Source: Methylobacterium sp. E-045 (GTDB lineage Bacteria; Pseudomonadota; Alphaproteobacteria; Rhizobiales; Beijerinckiaceae). From it: a stretch of 33,737 bases of DNA. The DNA lies in NCBI RefSeq assembly GCF_022829685.1, contig NZ_JAKSYE010000111.1, forward strand, positions 1 to 33,737, written 5' to 3'. Numbering within the stretch: position 1 is the stretch's first letter; every line of letters begins with the position of its first letter. Shown piece by piece: positions 8,018-15,696 of the stretch. The notes under the pieces are model-generated. The model was not told where the DNA came from and ran no database searches. It saw only the letters and a list, made by a program, of their open reading frames with translations. The position numbers and the translations under genes are program-made.

Positions 8018-8650
8018 TCAGGCCCGATGACGATGCAGTTCGGCGATACCGAGGCGCGCGATGCCGGCCAGATCGGCCTCGCTCGCGCCATCGCGGGCCT
8101 GCACGGACATGCCCTGCACGAGCGCGCCGATGAATCGGGCGAGCGCCCCCACATCGGTATCGGGCCGGAGCGCGCCGTCATCGACGCCACGCTGCAGGCG
8201 AGCGTGGAACGCGGCCAATGTCGCATCCCGCAGACCGGCGACCCTTGCCGCCACCGCATCATTCTCGGTGGCGCAGGTGAGCACGGCCGTCGAGATCATG
8301 CAGCCCCGCGGGCGATCCGACCGGCAGAACTCGCGCGCTGACTCGGTCAGAATGCGCTCGAACGCGGCGATGGCATCGCTGTCCATCAGCGCCTCGGTCG
8401 TGACGGCGCCGATCTCGCGCTGATACCAGTCAAGCGCCTCGCGGTAGAGATCGGCCTTGGACCGGAAGGCGGCATAGAGGCTCTGCGGCGTGATCCCCAT
8501 CGCGCTCGTCAGGTCGGAGATCGACGCGCCTTCATAGCCGAGCCGCCAGAACGTGTTGCCGGCGACAGCCAAGGCTTCGTCCCGGTCGAAGGCCCGAGGG
8601 CGTCCGCGCGGGCGCGGCACGACGGCTCCGTTATTTTTCACAGTGACCAC
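8018..8650 (-). CDS. TetR/AcrR-family transcriptional repressor
   Basis: 210 aa. After a basic arm (RPRGRPRAFDRDEAL), residues ~20-66 form the TetR helix-turn-helix (FWRLGYEGASISDLTSAMGI, then SLYAAFRSKADLYREAL). The ligand-binding domain contains the RPRGCMISTA motif common in TetR regulators of oxidoreductase or efflux genes. The start may be GTG 8650 or GTG 8643. It is divergent from a serine hydrolase gene, and a large palindrome fills the gap between them, arguing for repression of both genes. Confidence 0.88.
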   Translation of the reverse strand: MVTVKNNGAVVPRPRGRPRAFDRDEALAVAGNTFWRLGYEGASISDLTSAMGITPQSLYAAFRSKADLYREALDWYQREIGAVTTEALMDSDAIAAFERILTESAREFCRSDRPRGCMISTAVLTCATENDAVAARVAGLRDATLAAFHARLQRGVDDGALRPDTDVGALARFIGALVQGMSVQARDGASEADLAGIARLGIAELHRHRA

Positions 8651-8669
8651 TCTATAAATTATTTCCGCG

Positions 8670-8706
8670 CTCGGATATTCAGGATCGATCGATCCTCATA
8701 TCCGAG
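8670..8706. promoter_or_regulatory. 37-bp near-perfect palindrome, probable TetR operator
   Basis: CTCGGATAT then AGGATCGA on the left is mirrored by TCGATCCT then ATATCCGAG on the right. The only mismatch is a TC against C in the middle of each arm. It lies between the TetR start (8650) and the serine hydrolase start (8717), where it would cover both promoters. Palindromes of this size next to a TetR gene are usually its own operator. Confidence 0.65.
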
Positions 8707-8716
8707 GGCAAGTTCC

Positions 8717-9925
8717 ATGCACATGCCCCTTGCGGCCATCGCGTCGATTGCGGTTGCCACCGCCATGCCCAGTGCGGCCGCTGCCGATCCGGCGATGACA
8801 ATCCGGCTGGATCGCGTGGTGGAACAGGCGATCGCGGACAAGCGCATCGTGGGCACGGTCGTGGTGGTCGTGCGCGATGGCAAGGTCATCTATCACCGCG
8901 CCGCCGGCTTCGCCGATCGTGAGACGGCGAAACCGATGCGGGAAGACACGATCTTCCGCCTCGCCTCGATTTCCAAGCCGATCGTCTCGGCCACATTCAT
9001 GCGGTTGGTCGAGGACAAGCGCGTCGGTCTCGATGATCCGGTGACGAAGTGGCTGCCGGATTTCAGGCCGCGCCTGCCGGACGGCGAGGCACCGGTCATC
9101 ACGCTACGACAGTTGCTGACGCACACCTCCGGCTTAAGCTACGCTTTCCTGGAACCGGCAGGCGGTGCCTATCATCGGCTGACCATCTCCGATGGCCTCG
9201 ACCAGCCTGGTCTCTCTCTCGCCGAAAACCTCCGCCGCATCGGCCAGGCACCGCTCGCCTTCCGCCCGGGGGACGGCTGGCGCTATTCGCTCGGGATGGA
9301 CGTGCTCGGCGCCGTGATCGAGAAGGCAACGGGTAAGAGCCTGCCGGAGGCGGTCAAGGCGGCGGTGACCGGACCGCTGGGCCTGCGCGACACCGGCTTT
9401 GCCGTTGTCGATCGCTCGCGACTGGCCGTGCCCTATGCCGATGGCAAGCCGGAACCCGTCCGCATGACTGATGGTCTCTTCGTGCCGCTCGGGGAGGGCG
9501 GCGTCCGGTTCGCGCCGAGCCGGGCGCTCGACCCTGCCTCCTATCCTTCGGGCGGCGCGGGTATGGTCGGCACGGCGGGTGACATCGCGCGATTCCTGGA
9601 GGCGATCCGCAAGGGAGGCGGTGGAATTCTCGCGCCGGGTACGGTCGCCGCGATGATGCGCGACCAAGTCGGGCCGCAAGCGCAGACGCAAGGTTCCGGC
9701 TGGAGCTTTGGTTATGGCTGGGCCGTGCTCGATGATCCCGCCAGCGCGGGCACGCCACAGTCGGCGGGCACGATCCAGTGGGGCGGCGCCTACGGCCATA
9801 GCTGGTTCGTCGACCCCGCCCGCCAGCTGACGGTGCTCGCGCTCACCAACACGGCGTTCGAGGGTATGTCCGGCGCCTTCCCCGTCGCGATCCGCGATGC
9901 CGTCTATGGCGGAAGCGCGGAGTGA
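8717..9925 (+). CDS. Secreted serine hydrolase, class C beta-lactamase/esterase family
   Basis: 402 aa. Residues 1-23 form a Sec signal peptide (hydrophobic core, A-A-A-A-D cleavage area). The beta-lactamase-like catalytic Ser and Lys are in SISK at 84-87 (FRLASISKPIV). The second motif is YSL at 190, in place of Y-x-N. The third is probably in GGAYGHSWFVDP near the C-terminus, where a His-containing motif replaces K-T-G. LLTHTSGLSY is a hallmark of EstB-like esterases and peptidases of this family. It is thus more likely an esterase or D-aminopeptidase-like enzyme in the periplasm than a true beta-lactamase. GAGGG lies 9 bp upstream of ATG 8717. It is probably controlled by the divergent TetR. 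Confidence 0.87.
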   Translation: MHMPLAAIASIAVATAMPSAAAADPAMTIRLDRVVEQAIADKRIVGTVVVVVRDGKVIYHRAAGFADRETAKPMREDTIFRLASISKPIVSATFMRLVEDKRVGLDDPVTKWLPDFRPRLPDGEAPVITLRQLLTHTSGLSYAFLEPAGGAYHRLTISDGLDQPGLSLAENLRRIGQAPLAFRPGDGWRYSLGMDVLGAVIEKATGKSLPEAVKAAVTGPLGLRDTGFAVVDRSRLAVPYADGKPEPVRMTDGLFVPLGEGGVRFAPSRALDPASYPSGGAGMVGTAGDIARFLEAIRKGGGGILAPGTVAAMMRDQVGPQAQTQGSGWSFGYGWAVLDDPASAGTPQSAGTIQWGGAYGHSWFVDPARQLTVLALTNTAFEGMSGAFPVAIRDAVYGGSAE

Positions 9926-10627
9926 CCGCGCGCCATAAGACGATCGAAGAAGCGATGCGGAGCGGTGTCGCGCCCGTTGGAACGTCGCCGTCAACGTCTC
10001 CCAGAGCTTTTCGGCAACCGGGCCGTGGCGCCGATCGGCGCGCCGCATCGCCGCCAGTGTTTCCGTCCGTCCCGGCAGGGTGCGCCCCTGCAAACTGATG
10101 AGCGTGCCGTCACGCAATTCCGCCTCCGCCATGAAGTCCGGCAGATGCCCCCATGCCAGGCCATGCAGGATCAGTTCCTTCTTCATGGCGTGGTCCGGCG
10201 CGGAGCAGGTCGGAGCGCCCTCGATCAGGAAGTGATCCTCGGCCGTGACATGGCGCGCCGTGTCGCGGATTACGCATTGCGTGAGCGCCTGCAAATGCCG
10301 GGGAGCGAACTCGCTGTCCTGCGCGCCCGGCAGAAAGCCCGGCGCAGCGACGGGCACCAGCCGGAGCTCGCAAATCCCGATCCGTTCGAAAAGGTGGCTG
10401 GCGGCGTCGGCGCGATGGACGATCAGGTCTGCCGTTGCTTCCCGCAACCCCTCGAACGGGCCGGTCACGGCTTCATAGTCGAGAGGCAGGCGGGTGTGCC
10501 ATTGGCCGGAAGAGAATCCCGAGAGCGCGCCGAGGATCAACGGCCGCGGACACAGATCGCCCAGCACGACCCGCAGCACGGTCTCCTCGCCGCCGGCCAA
10601 CGGGCGCGCAAAGGCATATCGCGCCAT
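9926..10627 (-). pseudogene. LysR-family regulator remnant lacking its DNA-binding domain
   Basis: The frame from ATG 10627 matches the effector domain of a LysR regulator: ETVLRVVLGDLCPRPLILGA, LPLDYEAVTGPFEGL, ADLIVHRADAASHLFERI, ELRLVPVAAPGFLPG, LILHGLAWGHLPDFMAE. The ~85-residue helix-turn-helix that should precede it is absent. The upstream DNA is instead repeat R2 and unrelated sequence. The frame also has no stop near the expected C-terminus and stays open to 9134, antisense to the serine hydrolase. The gene is therefore decapitated at one end and eroded at the other. If translated it could not bind DNA. Confidence 0.7.
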
Positions 10628-10709
10628 GGCGTCGAATCGGCGGGGCTGGCGGGCCGCGCGCCCGACGATGATGGGCGCTATGTCTACGCTATAGCCAACG
10701 AACGCCGCA
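10617..10709 (+). repeat. Divergent ~93-bp repeat R2
   Basis: Aligned by eye with R1 at 4211-4301. Its first 35 bp, through CGGCGGGGCTGGCGG, also match 13893-13930. It marks the point where the LysR remnant loses homology, so it probably records the rearrangement that removed the helix-turn-helix domain. Confidence 0.45.
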
Positions 10710-10808
10710 CTGTAGAATGGTCGGCGTGAATTGGCGGTTTTTCATCTCGCATTCGGCATTTTGTGAATGCGCGGGCCTGTTGGATCGCGGACACCACCAT
10801 CGTCCGAC

Positions 10809-10915
10809 CTAGAGCGTTTTCCGTAATCTCTGGATCACGGAAAACGCTCTAACCTGCTGTGTGGTCGCATTTTCTTCACGCGAGCCGGCATCCACCTCGC
10901 TTGAAAATGCTCTAG
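10809..10915 (+). repeat. 107-bp double-hairpin repeat, copy 1
   Basis: Hairpin 1 is AGAGCGTTTTCCGT (10811-10824) paired with ACGGAAAACGCTCT, 14 bp perfect. Hairpin 2 is GCATTTTC and GCGAG, loop CCGGCATCCAC, then CTCGC and GAAAATGC. The linker is CTGCTGTGTGGTCGC. The ends are CTAGAGC and GCTCTAG. The same element occurs inverted at 13695-13801 and diverged at 18971-19075. Its final CTAG supplies the stop codon of the aldehyde dehydrogenase, so the hairpins lie directly at that gene's 3' end and may terminate or stabilise its transcript. Confidence 0.85.
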
Positions 10916-12390
10916 CCGAGCACGAAGGGATTGGCTCGGTTCGGACGCGTCGAGATCCAGACGCTCTTGGCTTGCAGATATTCACGGATCGCCTCAGTGC
11001 CGCCCTCCCGCCCGATGCCGCTATGCTTGTATCCTCCGAACGGCGTGGTGAAGCTGGTGGCGCGATAGTTGTTGACCCACACGGTGCCCGCCTCGAGCCG
11101 ATCCACGCTGTCAAACGCGCGACGGAGGTTCTGCGTCCATATGCCGGCGGCGAGACCGTATCTGACATCGTTGGCGATGCGGATCGCGTCTGCCTCGTCC
11201 TTGAACCGCAGCACGCACAGGACCGGGCCGAACACCTCTTCCTGTGCGATCCGCATGTCGTTGCGGACATCGGTGAAGATGGTCGGCGCAACGAACTGAC
11301 CCTGGCCATAGCCGGGACCTTCGAGGGAATGACCCCCAAGGACGCAGGTCGCGCCCTCCGCCTTCGCCATTTCGATCATGCGCAAAATCTTGTCGTACTG
11401 GGCGCGTGTCGCGATCGGTCCGATCTGCGTTTCCATCAGGGCGGGGTCGCCGATCCGCGCCTCGCGCACCGCAGCGATCAGCCGCTCCAAGAAGGCATCG
11501 TGGATCGAGTCGTGCAGCAACAGGCGAGAACCCGCCATGCAGGTCTGGCCCGATGCTCCAAATATGCCGGAGATCGCTCCCTTGACCGCCTGTTCGAGGT
11601 CGGCGTCGTCGAACACGATGTTGGGGGACTTGCCGCCCAATTCCAGCGTCACCGCTTTGAAGTCCGCCGCCGCCGCCAGGTTGACCGCCCGCCCGCCTGC
11701 CTCGCCGCCGGTGAAAGCGATTTTGGCGACACGCTGATCGGCGACGAGCGGTTCACCGATCTCGGGACCGTATCCCGTAACGACATTCACCACGCCGGCC
11801 GGAAAACCCGCCTCCAGCGCCAGCCGACCGAGTTCCAGCAACGATGCGGACGTGTATTCGCTCGGCTTGATGACGAGGGTGTTGCCCGCCGCCAAAGCTG
11901 GCGCCATCTTCCATGTGGTGAGCGCCAGCGGTGAGTTCCACGGCGTGATCGCGACGACGACGCCGAGCGGTTCGTACTTCACATAGTTGAAGACGTCGGG
12001 CTTGTTGATCGGCACGACCGATCCTTCGATCTTGTCGGCAAGCCCGGCGTAATAGTGAAACCATTGTGCGACGGTGCGCACTTGACCGCTGACCTCGGCC
12101 ATTGGTTTGCCGTTGTCGCGCTGCTCGACCGCGCCCAGCAGATCGACATTCGCCTCGATCAGATCCGCGAGCCGACGCAGCAACGCTCCCCGAGCGGTCC
12201 CTGTGAGTCTTGCCCACTCCGGATTGCGAAACGCCCGATCCGCGGCCTCGACCGCCCGGTCGGCGTCCTCGGCGGCCCCTCGGGGGATGCGGGCCCACGC
12301 CTTGCCCGAATAGGGTTCGATCGACTCGAACCATTCGTCCGAAGCCGGGTCGCACCAGCGCCCATCGATCAGGAGCCGATATGTCTTCAT
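10912..12390 (-). CDS. NAD(P)-dependent aldehyde dehydrogenase
   Basis: 492 aa, the usual ALDH superfamily length. Key residues are visible: Asn152 in ITPWNSPL, catalytic Glu250 in VTLELGGKSPN, nucleophile Cys284 in ASGQTCMAGSR, and the EEVFGPVL motif late in the protein. It resembles betaine-, vanillin- or hydroxymuconic-semialdehyde-type dehydrogenases, oxidising an aldehyde to its acid; the substrate cannot be fixed from sequence. ATG 12390 is chosen (GGAAGG just upstream, homology begins at LLIDGRW), although the frame is open further upstream. It follows the muconolactone-isomerase-like gene by 31 bp in one operon. Its TAG stop is contributed by the adjoining repeat. Confidence 0.9.
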   Translation of the reverse strand: MKTYRLLIDGRWCDPASDEWFESIEPYSGKAWARIPRGAAEDADRAVEAADRAFRNPEWARLTGTARGALLRRLADLIEANVDLLGAVEQRDNGKPMAEVSGQVRTVAQWFHYYAGLADKIEGSVVPINKPDVFNYVKYEPLGVVVAITPWNSPLALTTWKMAPALAAGNTLVIKPSEYTSASLLELGRLALEAGFPAGVVNVVTGYGPEIGEPLVADQRVAKIAFTGGEAGGRAVNLAAAADFKAVTLELGGKSPNIVFDDADLEQAVKGAISGIFGASGQTCMAGSRLLLHDSIHDAFLERLIAAVREARIGDPALMETQIGPIATRAQYDKILRMIEMAKAEGATCVLGGHSLEGPGYGQGQFVAPTIFTDVRNDMRIAQEEVFGPVLCVLRFKDEADAIRIANDVRYGLAAGIWTQNLRRAFDSVDRLEAGTVWVNNYRATSFTTPFGGYKHSGIGREGGTEAIREYLQAKSVWISTRPNRANPFVLG

Positions 12391-12421
12391 CACCTTCCAG
12401 TCCGTCTCACCGAAGGGACCG

Positions 12422-12712
12422 TCACGCCCTCGGTCCGAACCCGGCATAGGGGCGCAGCGGCACGATCGCGGTCACTTCCAGCATGCCGGCGGCCACCAGC
12501 GGCAGGGTCTGCAAGCCCACGCGGACCGCGGCTTCGTCGACCGCCTCGATCAGCAGGCAGGCTCCGCCCTCGTCGCCGCGATGCCAGATCTGCCGGATGA
12601 ACCCATCGAGATAGAGTTGCCGCGCCCGTTGCGCCTCCGCTTCGAGATGCGGTGCGAAGTCGGCGTCAGTGAACTGTTCGGACCTGCGGCGGGACAAGGT
12701 GATGAATTGCAT
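12422..12712 (-). CDS. Muconolactone-isomerase-like ferredoxin-fold protein
   Basis: 96 aa. The sequence QFITLSRRRSEQFTDADFAP, the IRQIWHRGDEGGACLLIEA stretch and the C-terminal TLPLVAAGMLEVTAIVPLRP resemble the small muconolactone delta-isomerase / YciI-like dimeric alpha-beta barrel proteins. These isomerise lactones in aromatic-ring degradation, or serve as accessory proteins. ATG 12712 is preferred over the frame opening at 12814 because GGAGG lies 6 bp upstream and the upstream extension would run into the divergent promoter. With the aldehyde dehydrogenase next to it, a small aromatic or aldehyde catabolic operon under the divergent LysR is likely; this is inference. Confidence 0.7.
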   Translation of the reverse strand: MQFITLSRRRSEQFTDADFAPHLEAEAQRARQLYLDGFIRQIWHRGDEGGACLLIEAVDEAAVRVGLQTLPLVAAGMLEVTAIVPLRPYAGFGPRA

Positions 12713-12779
12713 GACGGCCTCCGGATCGTGAGACTCCAAGATCGCCTTGCGTGATGCTTCGATCCAGGACACGCTTTGC

Positions 12780-12795
12780 AACAGTTCGGACTGTT
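12780..12795. promoter_or_regulatory. AACAGT-N4-ACTGTT palindrome, candidate LysR operator
   Basis: A perfect 6-bp inverted repeat with a 4-bp spacer lies 12 bp before the LysR start at 12807, inside the 94-bp divergent gap to the isomerase-like gene (start 12712). Position and symmetry fit an autoregulatory LysR site, but it was not compared with known sites. Confidence 0.4.
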
Positions 12796-12806
12796 TTGGT
12801 CGCAGC

Positions 12807-13760
12807 ATGCTCAACCTTCACCAGATCGCATGCTTCGTCACGGTGGCCGAAACCGAGCATATCGGAGAGGCTGCAGCCAGACTCAACATGTCGGCCTCGC
12901 CGCTCAGCCGCCAGATTGCCGGCCTGGAGGCACGACTGGGGGTCGCACTGTTCGAGCGGCGCCGACAGCGGCTTCGGCTGACCCCAGAGGGTCGGATGTT
13001 CCTGGATGAAGCCCGCGCCTTGCTCGATCACGGCGCCCGCATCGAGGCCGGGATCGCGATGCGCGCGCACGGCGCCGATGCACCCATCACGATCGGCTAT
13101 GTCGAGGCGGCGGTGCATACCGGCGTTTTGCCCGGCGCCCTGCGGCATCTGATAGCTCGCCATCCGCGCGCCGCGATTACGCTGCGGGCGATGCGCAGTG
13201 CGGATCAGGTCCAGGCGCTGCGTAAACAGGTGATCGATCTGGCGTTCGTCCATACGCCGCCCGGCGACGATGATGACCTGATCGGCGTCCATATCTGCAA
13301 CGACCCGCTACTCTTGGCGATCCCCGCAGCCGATCCGCTGGCGCGCCAAGCGACGCTCCGGCCGGAGGATCTCGACGGCCGTGTCTGGATCGCCGCCCCG
13401 CGCCGAGCCAATACCGATGCGCGTGCCGAATTCCTTGCCGCCTGCGCCACAGCGGGGTTCATGCCCGACATCCGACACGAGGCGGACGATCTGATCACGC
13501 GGCTTGGCCTGGTGGGAGCCGGGCTGGGATTGGCGATGGTGCAGGACAGTCTACGGCATGTCGCCGGTCCCGATGTCGTGCTCACGCCTATGCCGCGGTT
13601 TCCCTTGTCGGTGCCCGTTCATGTCCTGCGCCGCGTTTCGGACGCGCGCGCGGTGATCGATCTGATCTACGCGGCGGCATCGGCGATGCGGCGCTTAAAG
13701 CATTTTCAAGCGAGGTGGATGCCGGCTCGCGTGAAGACAATGCGACCACACAGCAGGTGA
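12807..13760 (+). CDS. LysR-family transcriptional regulator with repeat-derived C-terminus
   Basis: 317 aa. The helix-turn-helix spans residues ~1-60 (LHQIACFVTVAETEHIGEAA, then LSRQIAGLEARLGVALFERR). The effector domain follows (APITIGYVEAAVHTGVLPGAL, IDLAFVHTPPGDDD, LVGAGLGLAMVQDSL). ATG 12807 is chosen because family homology begins there; the open frame extends 20 codons further up without homology. It is divergent from the isomerase/aldehyde dehydrogenase operon and probably activates it. The last ~21 residues (from LKHFQARWMPARV) are encoded by the 107-bp repeat, so the original stop codon was lost or replaced. Confidence 0.88.
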   Translation: MLNLHQIACFVTVAETEHIGEAAARLNMSASPLSRQIAGLEARLGVALFERRRQRLRLTPEGRMFLDEARALLDHGARIEAGIAMRAHGADAPITIGYVEAAVHTGVLPGALRHLIARHPRAAITLRAMRSADQVQALRKQVIDLAFVHTPPGDDDDLIGVHICNDPLLLAIPAADPLARQATLRPEDLDGRVWIAAPRRANTDARAEFLAACATAGFMPDIRHEADDLITRLGLVGAGLGLAMVQDSLRHVAGPDVVLTPMPRFPLSVPVHVLRRVSDARAVIDLIYAAASAMRRLKHFQARWMPARVKTMRPHSR

Positions 13761-13801
13761 GAGCATTGTCCGTGATCCAGAGATGACGGACAATGCTTTA
13801 G
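13695..13801 (-). repeat. 107-bp double-hairpin repeat, copy 2 (inverted)
   Basis: The reverse complement of copy 1, same length, with scattered changes. Stem 1 is now AAAGCATTGTCCGT with ACGGACAATGCTCT, so substitutions on one arm are mostly balanced on the other. Hairpin 2 keeps GCGAG/CTCGC and the loop CCGGCATCCAC. It overlaps the 3' end of the LysR gene. Relative to each gene's 3' end, copies 1 and 2 have the same orientation. Confidence 0.85.
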
Positions 13802-14234
13802 CGTGAGAGCCAACATCCGCGGCATTCTCGTCATGACCGGCGCACTGGATTGTCATGCGGCAATCGGCAGCGTTTGCGTAGTCATCGCGCAGAATCGCGC
13901 GCCATGGCGGATAATCGGCGGGGCTGGCGGAAGGGGGGGACATTCCGCGCCTACCACCGAAATCATGCGATTTCAGACACTTAGCGGATGCTCGGACGCA
14001 CTTCTGTCGCGCGAAACTGTAATATGAGATGAAGGCTGCGAGAATGCGGCGGAGGACCGGGAATCGAACCCTCGTGTCGCCTCGAGGCTCCTACCGACAA
14101 GCCACGAACCCACCCATGCTCTTGTACGCCTGAACCGTTCGGACTGTTCGCCAGAAATAATGTGAGACGGCATCGACGCGTTCGGGACGACGATTCCCCC
14201 CTGGCCCCGTTCGAGTTGCGCAGGACGGTGCCTG
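13802..14234. other. Intergenic region with fragments of repeat R3
   Basis: No convincing gene. Positions 13893-13930 carry the GCGCCATGGCG / AATCGGCGGGGCTGGCGG block shared with R2. Around 14052-14066 the minus strand reads GAGGGTTCGATTCCC, which resembles a tRNA T-loop, but no tRNA can be folded around it. The stretch looks like decayed intergenic debris between two repeat families. Confidence 0.4.
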
Positions 14235-14352
14235 ATACCAGACCTCGATGAGTCTGACTCATTGAGGTCTGCCCTCGCGACTGCGCGGCGGCGGTCGTCC
14301 GCCGGACCTCACTGACCCTGACCTATGGGTCAGGGTCAGTGAGACTTGGTAT
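14235..14352 (+). repeat. 118-bp three-hairpin MITE-like element, copy A
   Basis: Bounded by ATACCA and TGGTAT. Hairpin 1 is AGACCTCGATGAGTC against GACTCATTGAGGTCT with one central base. A middle GC hairpin is CGGCGG-TCGT-CCGCCG. Hairpin 3 is CTCACTGACCCTGACC, loop TATG, and its exact 16-bp complement. An inverted copy of identical length lies at 19075-19192, differing at only about four positions. There is no ORF, so it would be non-autonomous. Confidence 0.85.
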
Positions 14353-14476
14353 GAGATGGCACGAGGCTGATATCCCCCACCCGCGATGGGAGTGATTGCA
14401 TCGGCACACCGGCACGCCCTACCATGACGATGTCGTCCGCGATGGCCTGCGGTCCTAGCCTGCAACGAGGCGCCCG

Positions 14477-14671
14477 ATGTTCCTTGACGATGGCTGGAAG
14501 CCGCCGAGAGAACCATCGTGGGAGCCGCCAGCTCGCAAGCCTCCTCTCACCAAAGGGCAGGAGCGAGCAGTGATCTGGATCGTCGGCTTGAACGTGATGC
14601 TCCTCTTCGTTGCTCCCATAGGCGGAGCGAGCGTGGTCCATGCCTTCGTTGCTCTGTTCGGGCGCGGATAA
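14477..14671 (+). CDS. Small single-pass membrane protein
   Basis: 64 aa. A Pro/Trp-rich N-terminus (WKPPREPSWEPPARKPP) is followed by one hydrophobic helix at about residues 32-58 (AVIWIVGLNVMLLFVAPIGG, then ASVVHAFVAL). GAGG lies 6 bp before ATG 14477. I recall similar small hypothetical proteins in Methylobacterium, but no function is known. It is isolated between repeats. Confidence 0.6.
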   Translation: MFLDDGWKPPREPSWEPPARKPPLTKGQERAVIWIVGLNVMLLFVAPIGGASVVHAFVALFGRG

Positions 14672-14720
14672 CCCATCGCCGTTCACTCACCATCCCGATG
14701 ACCGTGTCCTCAGGCATTGA

Positions 14721-14797
14721 GTGCCTCTCACAAAACTCCCGCCGCGCCGCCGTGCTCAGAGCGGGAACCGAGGGTGACCGGGAGTTTTGTGAGGCAC
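14721..14797. repeat. Long inverted repeat of 19-21 bp arms
   Basis: GTGCCTCTCACAAAACTCCCG (14721-14741, broken as GTGCCTC-TC-ACAAAACTCCCG) pairs with CGGGAGTTTTGTGAGGCAC (14779-14797). The arms are identical apart from a 2-nt insertion in the left arm, with a 37-nt GC-rich spacer. It could be the fused ends of a deleted insertion sequence or a strong transcript hairpin; no ORF lies inside. Confidence 0.7.
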
Positions 14798-15183
14798 GCT
14801 TGCGGAGCCTGCAGCTCCGGCCGCTTTCGTGAGACCGCGCAAGGCCGACCATGCGGCGTTCGCGGTGCTGGAGCGGTTGCAGGGGGCCTTTCAAGTGTTG
14901 ACGCCCCCCAACGTCGCACCCGGGCCACCAAACCGGAACAGGCCAAGTCCTGTCCCAATGATCATTTCCAGATTTCGACGGCATGTAGGGTCGTGCGAAG
15001 AAAATAAGGTTGGATCGTGCTTCCCGGCAGCACTCTCCACGTCCGAGAGAGGCGTGTTAATCCCAAGCGCCTGCAGGGTTGGGATGAGATCGCACAACAC
15101 GTCGACCGACTGGTGTGACGGCAGGCAACGTTTCTCCTTCGATGGGTGTTGCCGCACCACAATTCGCAACAGCTGGAGGATGA
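14798..15183. other. Intergenic region, no confident gene
   Basis: A 92-codon minus-strand frame (14891-15169) contains SVDVLCDLIPTLQALGINTP. It is somewhat less GC-rich than the surroundings and may be a decayed gene fragment, but it matches nothing I recognise. The last bases carry the GGAGG site of the next gene. Confidence 0.3.
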
Positions 15184-15696
15184 ATGTCTGTTTCGCGACG
15201 CCGTGAAGCCCGTCTGCTGGATGCGAGCGAAAACGATCTCGTCGGCCGCTCCCGCCGGCCCGGACTGGATGCGGTGGACGATGCCGGGTTGTCCGACCTG
15301 ATCCGGCTGCTGCGGGAACGACGGGACCGTGCGCGCGATGTGTCTCGCCGACAACGCCGTGAGGTGCGCGGAAAATCGGCCCCGGCCGGTGCCCAGCCCG
15401 CGACGGACAATTCCGGGACGCGCGAGAAGGCCGCCCTCCTTGCCGCGGCGGTCAAACGCGTCAGCAAGGAGAGTGAGCGCCGCCGAAACGCTCGCGCCCG
15501 CAGCGAGACGGTATCGGGCGCTCGCCATGCCCTCGCTTGGAAGCGAGCCGCTGGCGACCCGCGTGAGAACAGACCTGCGTCGCGGACCGCCGGGACCGGG
15601 ATGATGTCGGTCCCGAACGAGACGATGGCACCCTCGGGCGCCTTGAACCGGGAAGGCCAGGAAATCGCGATGCGTCGTGGCGGCGGTCCCCGATAG
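15184..15696 (+). CDS. Conserved Ser/Arg-rich small protein of Methylobacterium type
   Basis: 170 aa, very basic, probably largely helical or disordered. Recognisable blocks are ARLLDASENDLVGRSRRP, LIRLLRERRDRARDVSRRQR, ATDNSGTREKAALLAAAVKR and the C-terminal ASRTAGTGM. I recall this arrangement in conserved hypothetical proteins of Methylobacterium and related Hyphomicrobiales; no function is known. GGAGG lies 4 bp upstream of ATG 15184, which settles the start. The charge suggests nucleic-acid contact, but this is only inference. Confidence 0.7.
   Translation: MSVSRRREARLLDASENDLVGRSRRPGLDAVDDAGLSDLIRLLRERRDRARDVSRRQRREVRGKSAPAGAQPATDNSGTREKAALLAAAVKRVSKESERRRNARARSETVSGARHALAWKRAAGDPRENRPASRTAGTGMMSVPNETMAPSGALNREGQEIAMRRGGGPR

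Noticed and set aside
9134..9925. Extension of the LysR remnant frame antisense to the serine hydrolase
   Set aside because: Family homology ends near 9970; the rest is low-complexity shadow of the hydrolase.
14040..14110. tRNA-like T-loop GGTTCGATTCC on the minus strand
   Set aside because: The surrounding bases do not form a T-stem of 5 bp or an acceptor stem, and no anticodon arm is present.
12783..14150. Shared 12-mer GTTCGGACTGTT at the LysR operator and near 14139
   Set aside because: Many shared 12-mers are expected by chance in a window this size, and the second site lacks the palindrome.
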